Counted from the stretch's first letter, positions 49,295 through 57,622 are shown. The stretch is 64,000 bases of DNA from Paracoccus saliphilus (GCF_028553805.1 NZ_CP067140.1:1798001-1862000), one strand, 5' to 3'. Made by a program: numbers and translations. The notes: a model not told the origin generated them from the sequence alone.

Positions 49295-49491
49295 TACCTT
49301 GCCCCCTCGTGACCGATCGGCGGGCGATGGCACTGCCGAAGGGTGCGGCCCTCTGCATTCGATCGGATGTACCAGGCGAGCCTGCGTGCGACCGGGCCAG
49401 CGGCTGCGGCTGCCTCGGGGTCGGTCAGAACCTTCCGGACCTGATCATGGATCGGATGCCGGGCAAGGGCGTCGTCGGGAAGAATTGACAT
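49294..49491 (-). CDS. Small hypothetical protein, first gene of the leftward operon
   Basis: From the ATG at 49491 (GGAG 9 nt upstream) the product has 65 residues: SILPDDALARHPIHDQVRKVLTDPEAAAAAGPVARRLAWYIRSNAEGRTLRQC and so on. No family is recognised. Operator-like half-sites lie 39 bp upstream, so it is the likely first gene of the repressed early operon. Confidence 0.5.
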   Translation of the reverse strand: MSILPDDALARHPIHDQVRKVLTDPEAAAAAGPVARRLAWYIRSNAEGRTLRQCHRPPIGHEGAR

Positions 49492-49529
49492 GGCGATGGT
49501 CTCCATCGGGTTGCGATGGGCCAAGATGC

Positions 49530-49548
49530 ATTCCAGATAAAATGGAAC
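49530..49548. promoter_or_regulatory. Operator-like site before the leftward operon
   Basis: ATTCCA and TGGAAC flank 7 bp, and another TGGAAT lies near 49572. The half-sites are the same as in the operator at 50088-50111, which suggests that one repressor controls both. The 49549-49708 gap has no gene. Confidence 0.4.
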
Positions 49549-49708
49549 ATCAATATATACATTACAAAAAAAATGGAATACTAGATTGCGCGTCTTGCAG
49601 TATCGGCAAATGTTCGCTTATTGTTCTTGCGGTGGAGTGAGGGGGAGAAAATCGATGAGCAGAGTCATGTTCGCAATAGGCGCAGTGGCGTATCGCTTGG
49701 GAATGACC

Positions 49709-50044
49709 TCAATCTGCTGTTTGCTCCCATTCACTGTTTGCGACTTCGAGTGCGGGGAAGAGACGATCCTGAACGTCGCCAGGTAGCTGAGAATAGTGAC
49801 CGCTCATCAGGAAGTTGAAGTCTATTCTGTGCTCTTTGAAGAAGTAGCTCATAATTTCCCTGTTCGGGAATGTGTGAGCCTTTTCCATGTTGCTAATGTT
49901 CGTGGTTCTTTTTAGCCCTAAGCTTCTCGCCAGTTCGGTCTGCATCAAATTTGCCGCATATCTGGCGGCTTTCAGCCGAATTGCACATGCAACAATGCCC
50001 ATGTCGCCAGTGTGCGCAAGTGAATGTTTTTGTTCGCTGTTCAT
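49709..50044 (-). CDS. XRE-family phage repressor
   Basis: From the ATG at 50044 the product has 111 residues. IVACAIRLKAARYAANLMQTELARSLGLKRTTNISNMEKAHTFPNREIMSYFF is a lambda-repressor-type helix-turn-helix. It has no C-terminal cleavage domain, so it is a short CI/C2-like protein. It stands divergent from a Cro-like gene with clear operators between them. An upstream start at 50134 would cover the operators and is less likely. Confidence 0.75.
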   Translation of the reverse strand: MNSEQKHSLAHTGDMGIVACAIRLKAARYAANLMQTELARSLGLKRTTNISNMEKAHTFPNREIMSYFFKEHRIDFNFLMSGHYSQLPGDVQDRLFPALEVANSEWEQTAD

Positions 50045-50070
50045 GTCGGCCTTGTAGTCCGTTTTCAGAA

Positions 50071-50111
50071 ATTCTGGAATGAATCTGTTCTGGAATATTG
50101 ACATTCCAGAA
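50071..50111. promoter_or_regulatory. Operators between repressor and Cro genes
   Basis: TTCTGGAAT (50088-50096) and ATTCCAGAA (50103-50111) form a perfect 9-bp inverted repeat with a 6-bp spacer. An extra ATTCTGGAAT lies at 50071-50080. They occupy the whole gap between the divergent regulators. Confidence 0.75.
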
Positions 50112-50132
50112 AAACTGGATGATCTATCGGAC

Positions 50133-50387
50133 ATGACTCAGGCATCCGACATCACCACGGCCCAAGTATGCGACGCGATTGGTCGATCGACCATCGCTCG
50201 TTCGCTTGGCGTAAAGGTTACCGCGGTAAGTAATGCGGTGACGGACGGCAAGTTTCCGGCGAGGTGGTTTCTGGTCATCAATAAATTTTGCGAAGGTGAC
50301 GGCATTCCATGTCCAGATCGCCTTTTCAGCTTTGTTGGTGCGGATGCGGTGGGTCGGCAAATATCCATCCAAAGGCGATGCCGGTGA
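50133..50387 (+). CDS. Cro-like regulator, end altered by the IS insertion
   Basis: From the ATG at 50133 the product has 84 residues. ITTAQVCDAIGRSTIARSLGVKVTAVSNAVTDGKFPARWFLVINKFCEGDG is a helix-turn-helix with a Cro-type layout. The stop at 50385-50387 touches the left IS end, so the C-terminus (ISIQRRCR) may be non-native. It is divergent from the repressor. Confidence 0.6.
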   Translation: MTQASDITTAQVCDAIGRSTIARSLGVKVTAVSNAVTDGKFPARWFLVINKFCEGDGIPCPDRLFSFVGADAVGRQISIQRRCR

Positions 50388-50635
50388 TGCTCCCCCATTG
50401 GATTGGTCCACCGTTATGTTTAGGAAAACGGAGGATCAGAAATGGCGAACAAGCGTCACAAACCCGAAGAAATTGTCACGAAGTTGCGGCAAGTTGAGGT
50501 CTTGGTCGGCCAAGGAATGTCGCGTGTCGATGCGATCCGTGAAGTTCGCGTTACCGAACAGACCTATTACCGTTGGCGCAAGCAATATGGCGGTATGGGA
50601 AGCGACCAACTGAAAGAACTCAAGCGACTTCAGAA

Positions 50636-50675
50636 TTGAGCCTGTGAACGCCACCGGTTCGAGAGAGCAGGCGAA
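50636..50675 (+). repeat. 40-nt hairpin insert 1 in IS3 orfA
   Basis: It starts TTGAG and ends GCGAA. GCCTG (50640-50644) pairs with CAGGC (50668-50672), with an inner stem GAAC/GTTC around the loop GCCACCG. TGA at 50637-50639 is in frame with orfA. It aligns without gaps to insert 2, with 27 of 40 identical. Confidence 0.7.
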
Positions 50676-50735
50676 CAATGAACGGCTGAGAAGGGCTGTG
50701 TCGGAGCTGACGTTGGACAAGCTGATCTTGGGGGA

Positions 50736-50775
50736 ATGAGGCATGGAATGCCACTGGTTCGAATGACATGCCGAA
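50736..50775 (+). repeat. 40-nt hairpin insert 2 in IS3 orfA
   Basis: It starts ATGAG and ends CCGAA. GGCAT (50740-50744) pairs with ATGCC (50768-50772), with inner GAAT/GTTC around GCCACTG. The stem bases differ from insert 1 but the pairing is kept. The TGA is again in frame. Removal restores the orfA end GNF-stop. Confidence 0.7.
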
Positions 50776-51059
50776 TGCCAAGGGAAACTTCTGAGCCCCG
50801 CTCGCCGTCGCGCCTGCATCGATCATGTGCGCAGCCAGATGAAGGTTTCCGAGCGTCGTGTGTGTCGTGTGCTGGGCCAACATCGCTCCACCCAAAGATA
50901 TCCACCGCAAGGACGTGCCGACGAAGAGCGGCTGGTCGCAGACATGATCGAACTGGCCCGTCAATATGGCAGCTCAGGCTATCGTCGGATCGCAGCTCTG
51001 CTGAGAGAAGCTGGATGGCAGGTGAACGATAAACGCGTCGAAAGGCTGTGGCGGCGAGA

Positions 51060-51105
51060 CTGAGGAGGATCAGGAAACAGTCCGGGGGACTGTTTGCCCG
51101 ACGAA
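51060..51105 (+). repeat. 46-nt hairpin insert 3 in IS3 orfB
   Basis: It starts CTGAG and ends ACGAA, the same ends as inserts 1 and 2. Inside, AAACAGTCC and GGACTGTTT form a perfect 9-bp hairpin with loop GGG (51075-51095). TGA at 51061-51063 is in frame with orfB. Removal rejoins orfB in frame. Confidence 0.65.
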
Positions 51106-51754
51106 GCTTAAAGTGCCAATGAAACAACCGAAGAAAGGCCGGCTCTGGCTGAACGACGGATCATGCATCCGGCTCCGGCCGGAATATCGTGATCATGTCT
51201 GGTCCTATGATTTCGTTCATGGCCGCACCGATGATGGCAAGGTGTTCCGGACATTGAACATCCTGGATGAACACAGCCGGGAATGCCTGGCGATCAGGGT
51301 CAAGCGCAAGCTGAGTTCGAATGACGTGATCGATGCCTTGAGCGACCTGTTCATCATGCGGGGCGTGCCGGGGTTCATTCGCTCCGACAACGGCCCCGAG
51401 TTCGTGGCCCAGGCTGTTCAGGACTGGATCAAGGCTGTCGGTGCCAGAACGGCCTATATCGAGCCAGGTTCACCTTGGGAGAACGGCTATTGCGAGAGCT
51501 TCAATGCCCGGTTCAGGGATGAACTGCTCGACGGCGAGATCTTTTACAGCTTGCGAGAAGCACAAATCCTGATCGAACAATGGAGAAAACACTACAACAC
51601 GAAACGACCGCATAGTGCTCTGGGCTATCGCCCGCCGGCACCGGAAACCATCGTATCGATAGACCCGAGCCTGCTCATGCACTAACAATCAAACCGGACC
51701 AATCAGATGGGGCGGGCCAGCCGCATAGATAAGCCGACACCAGCTGCAGGGCGA

Positions 51755-52066
51755 ATGACACCAAGCATCAATATGGGCGACCTTAGGGGGCTCTCACTGA
51801 TCGCTTCAAACATTCCATCAGTCGATTATCTCGGTGAAGACCCAGTCACGTTTGGTACCCGCGACACAATATTGTGTTGGGAGTTAGATGAACAACGCAA
51901 AATGGTTGTAAACCGACGCAGTAAGAGACCTGACAAAGGTACTGAACTACCCGAAAATGCATTCAGCAATTGGTCACCCAATGATGCTATAGATATGACT
52001 ACCGGACCGCTCCTCAACAAATTTCGAAAGTCTTTAACACTCACCGGCTGGCCCTACGAAGACTGA
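51755..52066 (+). CDS. Hypothetical protein beside the IS
   Basis: The product has 103 residues if the ATG at 51755 is used; an earlier in-frame start at 51707 would lie inside the IS end. It reads GLSLIASNIPSVDYLGEDPVTFGTRDTILCWELDEQRKMVVNRR and ends LTLTGWPYED. The sequence is AT-richer than the backbone. No family is recognised. The IS may have removed its true start. Confidence 0.45.
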   Translation: MTPSINMGDLRGLSLIASNIPSVDYLGEDPVTFGTRDTILCWELDEQRKMVVNRRSKRPDKGTELPENAFSNWSPNDAIDMTTGPLLNKFRKSLTLTGWPYED

Positions 52067-52087
52067 AAAAGTCGAATAGACGACGTT

Positions 52088-52388
52088 TTCGGTTTTTTGC
52101 GGACTGCCCGTAAAAAAACCGAATCGAACATTCGCTGCGCCTCAATCGGGTGATCACATTGGGCTCAGAGCCGACCTTGCCGTCGCCAAGGATACGGCAT
52201 TCGATCCTTACGGAATCAGACGAACGGGAAGTCTGGATGAGCGGCGCAACTGCCTTCGAGGTTCAGCGGCCACTAGAGGTAGTCGCGGAATCTCGGATCA
52301 GCGATTAAAGGGATGGCCAGAATTGATTGATAAACCCAAGTGAACGGTACATCCGAAGTAGCTTGACCGGGCGGTATCCTGCCCGGTC
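52088..52388. other. Two inverted repeats in the gap before attR
   Basis: TTCGGTTTTTT (52088-52098) and AAAAAACCGAA (52113-52123) form a perfect 11-bp stem and may be a bidirectional terminator. GACCGGGC (52365-52372) and GCCCGGTC (52381-52388) form a perfect 8-bp stem 40 bp before attR. The stretch 52067-52581 holds no gene that I can support. Confidence 0.5.
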
Positions 52389-52427
52389 GCCTCTCAAACG
52401 TCATTGAAACCATTGGCAATACGCCGT

Positions 52428-52474
52428 GATTGTGGATCCAGAGGTCCCCCGTTCAAGCCGGGGAGGCGGTACCA
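52428..52474. repeat. attR: 47-bp direct repeat of the tRNA-His 3' part
   Basis: It is identical to 45382-45428. The 5' half of the tRNA is absent, so this is an attachment remnant. Backbone resumes to the right. Confidence 0.93.
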
Positions 52475-52581
52475 TCTTCTATTCCATGATATCCAATACG
52501 AATCCGACAGCGGTTTGGAACAAAGAACTGACTGATGTGTTTAGATCACGAAGGTGAACAAACACACCGAAAGGAAATCAC

Positions 52582-52962
52582 ATGGCTAACCGGACCACGA
52601 CCGCCGAAGACATCAAGCGTGACACCAAGGCCGCCGCCCGCGAAGCGCGGGAGGACTTGGAAGAGGGTGCCCGCAAGATCAAGGAGGACGGACGCGAAAC
52701 CCTGGAGGAACTGTCTAATAACCGGGCGGCCGAGCGTCTGCGCGAGCGCGGTGCGGAATTTGCCGAAACGGCCCGTGAAACAGGCCGCGAATATGCCGAC
52801 CGCGCACGCGCGGAGGCCGGGCGGATTTACCAAGAGGGCCAACGCAAGGCCGAAGAACGCTATGACGAATTGTCCGAACTGGTCCGCCGTCACCCGGCAA
52901 GATCACTGGGGGTTGCGGCCGGTGTCGGCTTCCTCGTCGGTCTGATCCTCGCGCGCCGCTGA
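52582..52962 (+). CDS. DUF883 (ElaB/YqjD) family membrane-anchored protein
   Basis: The 126-residue protein is a long charged amphipathic helix (AAAREAREDLEEGARKIKEDG and so on). It ends in a C-terminal anchor HPARSLGVAAGVGFLVGLILARR, the DUF883 signature. E. coli relatives bind ribosomes at the inner membrane in stationary phase. It precedes a holin-like membrane gene by 10 bp, as elaB/yqjD-yqjE do. Confidence 0.88.
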   Translation: MANRTTTAEDIKRDTKAAAREAREDLEEGARKIKEDGRETLEELSNNRAAERLRERGAEFAETARETGREYADRARAEAGRIYQEGQRKAEERYDELSELVRRHPARSLGVAAGVGFLVGLILARR

Positions 52963-52972
52963 GACCGGGCAT

Positions 52973-53539
52973 ATGTTCGATTACACCCGGCGTCTTCAAC
53001 TCGCCCTAGGAGACACGCTGCGACGTTCGGCCATGAAAATCGTGGCCGGCGTGGTAATTGCCATAGGGGCAGGGTTCCTGATCGCTGCATTGTGGACCTG
53101 GCTTGCCTATGGCCTGGAATGGGGCAGCATGTTTGCCTCACTGGCCATAGGTGGCGGGTTTCTGGTAATTGGGCTGCTTGTCCTGTTACTGGCGAAAACC
53201 CCTCGCCATCAGATGCCCACCAGCGATGAGTTGAAGCGCGAAGTCGATATGCGTGTCGGTCTTGCGACGGATATGGCAACCGAACGTGCGCGTGGCGAAG
53301 CTGCACGTATGGTGAGCATGGCCGAGAGCAAGCTGTTCTCGCTCTTTGGCGGTGCCAGAAAATCGGCGCGCAAGGCGGCCCGTACCCGGCGCAAGGTTTC
53401 TGCCGCGGCGAACAGCAATACCGGCAGCATGGTCAAGCTGCTGGTGGCTTTTGGCATTGGCGCTGCAGTTGCGTCCAAGCTGCGGGGCAGCGGTCGAGAT
53501 CGCGATGACGAAGGTGATTACGACGACGATCTGACGTGA
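52973..53539 (+). CDS. Phage-holin-superfamily / YqjE-like membrane protein
   Basis: The 188-residue protein has two hydrophobic helices (VAGVVIAIGAGFLIAALWTWLAY and LAIGGGFLVIGLLVLLLA). A basic cytosolic part with SLFGGARKSARKAARTRRK and a third weak helix near residue 160 follow. This is the layout of the YqjE family, which is classed with holins but chromosomal and not lytic. The C-terminus is acidic (RDDEGDYDDDLT). It is probably co-transcribed with the DUF883 gene. Confidence 0.8.
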   Translation: MFDYTRRLQLALGDTLRRSAMKIVAGVVIAIGAGFLIAALWTWLAYGLEWGSMFASLAIGGGFLVIGLLVLLLAKTPRHQMPTSDELKREVDMRVGLATDMATERARGEAARMVSMAESKLFSLFGGARKSARKAARTRRKVSAAANSNTGSMVKLLVAFGIGAAVASKLRGSGRDRDDEGDYDDDLT

Positions 53540-53551
53540 TCAGGCTCGGGT

Positions 53552-53911
53552 TCAGGGGCAGGGGCGCAGGATGATAGGCGCGCCGGGTGCCGCACCGATT
53601 TCGCGGCAGGCCTCCCCGTCGCAGATACGCCATGCTCCACCAGTCGCGCCGCTTGCCGCAAGCACCAGTTGCGGTTGAACCGGCAGATCCGGCGTCCAGA
53701 CCCACCAATCATCTTGCAGCTCGGCTCCCTCTCCGGGCTCCATCCCGGCGCCAGAGCCCTTGACCGCAGCCTTGGTCAAGCCAAGCCCACCCTCTTTGAT
53801 CCGCCAATATTCGCGCCAGGTGACCTTCTCGACCGAATGGGTCCATTCCAACCGGAAATCCGCGCCATTCAGGGCGATAGTCATCATCCCGGCCAGAAGG
53901 CATCCGTTCAT
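53552..53911 (-). CDS. DUF1850 protein of a TAXI-TRAP operon
   Basis: From the ATG at 53911, overlapping the permease stop by 4 bp, the product has 119 residues. FRLEWTHSVEKVTWREYWRIKEGGLGLTKAAVKGSGAGME is the DUF1850 core with its HS...E..W pattern. Such genes regularly follow fused TRAP permeases. The role is unknown. There is a weak signal-like N-terminus. Confidence 0.82.
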   Translation of the reverse strand: MNGCLLAGMMTIALNGADFRLEWTHSVEKVTWREYWRIKEGGLGLTKAAVKGSGAGMEPGEGAELQDDWWVWTPDLPVQPQLVLAASGATGGAWRICDGEACREIGAAPGAPIILRPCP

Positions 53912-55992
53912 GCGCGAGATTTCCTCCACCACAAGAGCGCGAACAGGGCTGCGAGGGCCAAGCCGATCTCATCGGTCATTGGCATCGCGGCGATCAGGGT
54001 AAATGCAGCAATGGCAGCCAGAACACGCTCCCATACAGCCAGATTGTGCTGCAACCAGCCGATGACCGCAATCCCCCACAAGCCTATCGCGATTACGCAT
54101 TTCAACACGATATAGGCGACGGCAGAGGCATAGCCGATGGATCCGGCCAAAGGCCCGCCATCCTGAAGCATCAGGGCCGGGGTATAGATCGCCATATAGG
54201 GAATCACGAAACCCGCCGCGGCGACCTTGAGTGCCTCGAAGCTGATCTTGAGGCCGCCTTCCTTCGCAATCGGAGCCGCGGCAAAGCAGGCCAGCGCCAC
54301 GGGCGGAGTCAGATCGGCCATGATGCCGAAATAGAAGACGAACATGTGGCTGACGATCAGCGGCACGCCCAGTTCCAGCAGGGCGGGGGCGGCGATGGTC
54401 GAGGTGATGATGTAATTCGGTATGGTCGGGATTCCCATGCCAAGGACAAGGCAGGTCAGCATGGTCAGGACCAGCGACAGGAACAGGCTGTTCTGACCGA
54501 CCGAGACGATATAGAGGCCGAATGTATTGGCGGCGCCCGTCAGGGTCATGGTGCCGATGATCACGCCGACCAAAGCGCAGGCCACGCCGACGGGCAGGGC
54601 GGTCTTGGCCCCCTCGGCAAGGCTGTCCACGACCTGCCGGATCGTCGCCCGCCCGCCTTGGCTGATCGCGTTCCAGATCAGCAGCACGGCGATCCCGGCC
54701 CATAGGGCGTTGTTGCCGAATTTCAGGAAGCTGGCAGCGACCAGCCCCAGCCCGATCCAGAAGATCGTCTTGAGCAATGGCGAGGGCAAGCCGAGCGCGG
54801 CCGAAGCACCGAGGATCAGCATCATCGTCAGTGCAAGCCCGACGGTCCCCGCGAAAAGCGGCGTATAGCCCGTGAACAGCAGGTAGACCAGAACCGCCAG
54901 CGGCAGGATCAGGTACCAGCCCTCGCGCAATGCCTTGATGGTCGAGGGCAATTCATCCTCGGCCATGCCGCGCAAATTGCGGCGGCCGGCCTCCAGATGG
55001 ACCATCCAGAAGGCCGAGGCGAAATAGAGGATGGCAGGGATGATCGCGGCGCGGACGACTTCGATATAGGCGACCCCAAGGGTTTCGGCCATGATGAAAG
55101 CCACCGCACCCATCACCGGCGGCATGATCTGTCCGCCCATCGAGGCGGTGGACTCGACCCCTCCGGCAAAGGCGGCTCGATAACCGAAGCTTTTCATCAG
55201 CGGAATGGTGAACTGGCCGGTGGTGACGACATTGGCCACCCCGGATCCCGAGATCGTGCCCATGAGCCCCGAGCTGACAACCGACACCTTGGCCGCGCCG
55301 CCCATCCGATGACCGACCATCCCCAGGGAAACGTCGGTGAACAGCTTGATCATCCCGGCCTTTTCCAGGAAAGCGCCGAACAGGATGAACAGGAAGATAT
55401 AAGTCGCCGAGACATAGAGCGGCGTGCCATAGATGCCCTCGGTGCCGAAGCTCATCTGTTCGACCACCTGGGCCAGCTCATAGCCGCGCGTGACCATGGG
55501 GCCGGGGAAGTATTCGCCGAAAAGTGCGTAAATCAGAAAGAACCCGGCGACGATGGGCAGGGCAGGGCCCATCACCACCCATGCGGCGGCGAATGTCCCA
55601 ACCAAGGCGATGATGCCGATCACCACATCGATTTGGTTCAGCGATCCCGAACGCATCATCAGTGGCACATATTCCACCCATTGATATCCCGCGACAACCA
55701 CGCCCAATGCCGCCATGATCCAGGCGACGATCTGCCCGACCGGGCCTTGTTTGCGGAGGGCGGCCAACAGTGGAAAACACAAGAGCATCAGGAAACCGAG
55801 ATGCAGCGCCCGCTGTATCTGGCTGGAAAGGTTCACGATATGCGCGGCAATGGCAATCTGGTAGAGCGAGAAGGCGACCGCGATCCAATAGAGTATCCTG
55901 CCCTGAAAACCAGCAGGAAAGCTTTCGGTCAGTGGGTCATGAAGACCCGCGTCGACATGTTCCGCGCGGGCAGGATGCTGAGATTCGGCCAT
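53908..55992 (-). CDS. TRAP transporter fused permease (TAXI type)
   Basis: The 694-residue inner-membrane protein joins the small (4-helix) and large (12-helix) TRAP subunits. MGGAAKVSVVSSGLMGTISGSGVANVVTTGQFTIPLMKSFGY and ASMGGQIMPPVMGAVAFIMAE are the DctM motifs. ALACFAAAPIAKEGGLKISFEALKVAAAGFVIPY is near the end. It imports organic acids or amino acids with the TAXI binding protein encoded just upstream. The three genes form an operon. Confidence 0.95.
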   Translation of the reverse strand: MAESQHPARAEHVDAGLHDPLTESFPAGFQGRILYWIAVAFSLYQIAIAAHIVNLSSQIQRALHLGFLMLLCFPLLAALRKQGPVGQIVAWIMAALGVVVAGYQWVEYVPLMMRSGSLNQIDVVIGIIALVGTFAAAWVVMGPALPIVAGFFLIYALFGEYFPGPMVTRGYELAQVVEQMSFGTEGIYGTPLYVSATYIFLFILFGAFLEKAGMIKLFTDVSLGMVGHRMGGAAKVSVVSSGLMGTISGSGVANVVTTGQFTIPLMKSFGYRAAFAGGVESTASMGGQIMPPVMGAVAFIMAETLGVAYIEVVRAAIIPAILYFASAFWMVHLEAGRRNLRGMAEDELPSTIKALREGWYLILPLAVLVYLLFTGYTPLFAGTVGLALTMMLILGASAALGLPSPLLKTIFWIGLGLVAASFLKFGNNALWAGIAVLLIWNAISQGGRATIRQVVDSLAEGAKTALPVGVACALVGVIIGTMTLTGAANTFGLYIVSVGQNSLFLSLVLTMLTCLVLGMGIPTIPNYIITSTIAAPALLELGVPLIVSHMFVFYFGIMADLTPPVALACFAAAPIAKEGGLKISFEALKVAAAGFVIPYMAIYTPALMLQDGGPLAGSIGYASAVAYIVLKCVIAIGLWGIAVIGWLQHNLAVWERVLAAIAAFTLIAAMPMTDEIGLALAALFALLWWRKSRA

Positions 55993-56051
55993 GTTTTTGT
56001 TCCTGGCGAAAGTTGGGCCGGAGACAATTCCGGCCCAATCAATCGAGATGT

Positions 56052-57008
56052 TTATTCAGCTTTGACGCCAATTTCATCATAGTAGCGCTGCGCGCCCGGA
56101 TGCACCGGAATCGGCATGCCTTTCAGGGCGTTCTGAACATCCATGCTGGAGGTTGCCGCATGCGTCGCCTTGAGAGCGTCCAGATTGTCATACATCAGCT
56201 TGGTCATCTGGTAGGCGAGATCGTCGCTGACCGCCTCGGAGCTGACCAGGAAGTTGATCACCGCAACGGTCGGCACATCTTCAGCCTGCCCATCATAAGT
56301 CTCGGCCGGGATCGTTTCCGCGACATAGGGCGCACCAAGATTCGACGCCACCTCTTCGGGAACCGACACGACCGTGATCGGGATTGAGGTCGAGAGGTCC
56401 TTGAGCGATGCCACACCCAGCCCTGCAGATTGCAGTGTCGCGTCAAGCTGGCGGTTCTTCATCAGTTCGACCGATTCCGCGAAGGGCAGGTACTCGACCT
56501 TACCGAGATCGTCATAGCTCATGCCTGCCGCTTCCAGGATTGCCCGCGCATTCAGCTCGGTCCCCGATTTCGGAGCGCCGACCGACAGCGCCTTTCCCTT
56601 CAGATCCTCGAGCGTCTTGATGCCCGATTCCTCACTGGCAACGATCTGTATGAAGTTCGGATACATGGCCGAGATGCCGCGCAGCTTGTCCAGCGGCTCG
56701 GGGAAGCCGACATCGGCATTGCCCTCTGCCGCGAACTTCACCGAATCCCCAAGCGCAATTCCGATTTCCCCCTTGCCTTGTTGCAGCAGGTTCAGGTTCT
56801 CGACACTGGCCTTGGTGGATTGCACCTGAACCTTCGCATCGGGAATGCCATCGGTGTAGATCTTCGACAGCGCGCCACCGACCGGATAATAGACACCAGA
56901 GGTGCCGCCAGTCAGTATATTAATGAATTCCTGGGCGCCCGCCGTCATGGGTGCCGCACCGAAAACCATGGCCGTAGCGAGTGCTGCGACCCTTGTGCGA
57001 ATGGTCAT
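56052..57008 (-). CDS. TAXI-family TRAP solute-binding protein
   Basis: The 318-residue protein has a signal peptide (VAALATAMVFGAAPMTAGAQ). The TAXI start FINILTGGTSGVYYPVGGALSKIYTD follows, then ENLNLLQQGKGEIGIALGDSV and LKGKALSVGAPKSGTELNARAILEAAGM. Ligand is unknown; relatives bind glutamate or similar acids. It precedes the fused permease by 59 bp. Confidence 0.94.
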   Translation of the reverse strand: MTIRTRVAALATAMVFGAAPMTAGAQEFINILTGGTSGVYYPVGGALSKIYTDGIPDAKVQVQSTKASVENLNLLQQGKGEIGIALGDSVKFAAEGNADVGFPEPLDKLRGISAMYPNFIQIVASEESGIKTLEDLKGKALSVGAPKSGTELNARAILEAAGMSYDDLGKVEYLPFAESVELMKNRQLDATLQSAGLGVASLKDLSTSIPITVVSVPEEVASNLGAPYVAETIPAETYDGQAEDVPTVAVINFLVSSEAVSDDLAYQMTKLMYDNLDALKATHAATSSMDVQNALKGMPIPVHPGAQRYYDEIGVKAE

Positions 57009-57177
57009 GAAGTCCTCCCTTGGAACTTGTTTGGATCGTTGAAGATTAAACCGGCGAAGCTACCCCGTCAAAAACCAAAATCATCTGGGCGTATAAACTT
57101 GTTGATAATCACGATCTAAAAAGGGTGCCGCGAAGGAAATTCGCAGACACCCTTGTTTTGGCGTTGAATTTTGACGA

Positions 57178-57540
57178 TCAGGCGTTGGCTTCGCGGATTT
57201 TTTCGGCAGCATCCTTGTCATAACCAACTGCTTTTTGGTCAAATAGCTGATCCAACTCGCCCGACAGGGTCATCTCGGTGATGATATCGCAGCCACCCAC
57301 GAACTCACCCTTGACGTAAAGCTGCGGAATCGTCGGCCAGTCCGAAAATTCCTTGATGCCTTGACGGATGCCGTCATCGGCCAGCACATTCACATCGCGA
57401 AAGCTGACCCCCATGTAATTCAGAACACCTGCAACTCGGCTGGAAAAGCCACATTGCGGCATTTCCTTGGTGCCTTTCATGAACAATACGACGTCATTGG
57501 AGGAGATCGTATCCTGGATCTGCGTGTTCACATCGCTCAT
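57178..57540 (-). CDS. grxD: Monothiol glutaredoxin (Grx4-type)
   Basis: The 120-residue protein has the monothiol CGFS site in [20 protein letters not shown], the cis-Pro motif [19 protein letters not shown], and a glutathione-binding Lys. It carries an Fe-S cluster and works with BolA in iron-sulphur trafficking. bolA lies upstream on the same strand, the usual pairing. Confidence 0.95.
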   Translation of the reverse strand: MSDVNTQIQDTISSNDVVLFMKGTKEMPQCGFSSRVAGVLNYMGVSFRDVNVLADDGIRQGIKEFSDWPTIPQLYVKGEFVGGCDIITEMTLSGELDQLFDQKAVGYDKDAAEKIREANA

Positions 57541-57622
57541 TGCGTTGTCCTTCCGGTCACGTGCCCGCCTTTGGCGGGCTATGTCAAATATCGTCCGATA
57601 TGCGGGGTAGGGACCGCATTTC

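Larger units (their letters stand above)
50442..51685 (+). pseudogene. IS3-family transposase (orfA plus orfB) broken by three short inserts
   Basis: orfA starts MANKRHKPEEIVTKLRQVEVL and stops after 65 codons at an insert (50636-50675). After it, NERLRRAVSELTLDKLILG resumes and is cut by a second insert (50736-50775). orfB runs through MKVSERRVCRVLGQHRS and NDKRVERLWRRD to a third insert (51060-51105). It then continues as VPMKQPKKGRLWLNDGS with the DDE residues in YRDHVWSYDFVHGRT, IRSDNGPEF and SPWENGYCESFNARF. Removing the three inserts restores both frames. orfA and orfB would normally be joined by a -1 frameshift. Confidence 0.85.
50388..51717. mobile_element. IS3-family insertion sequence, inactivated
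   Basis: Imperfect terminal inverted repeats are recognisable by the shared core CCCCATnnGATTGGTCC at about 50393-50409 and, reversed, 51712-51696. Between them lie IS3-type orfA and orfB. The exact ends and a target duplication could not be fixed by eye. It sits in the early region of the tRNA-His element, immediately after the Cro-like gene. Confidence 0.8.
45382..52474. mobile_element. Phage-derived element at tRNA-His (7.0 kb), decaying
   Basis: The repeats bound 7,046 bp from repeat to repeat. Inside are an integrase with an amber codon, an excisionase-like gene, an MT-A70 methyltransferase broken at its active site, several small overlapping genes, a divergent repressor/Cro pair and an IS3-family insertion. 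It looks like the early region of a temperate phage or a satellite, with no structural genes. Two catalytic genes carry stops, so it is probably immobile unless helped. Confidence 0.85.

Noticed and set aside
52428..52474. Second tRNA-His gene
   Set aside because: Only the 3' part from the anticodon loop is present; it is the attR copy.
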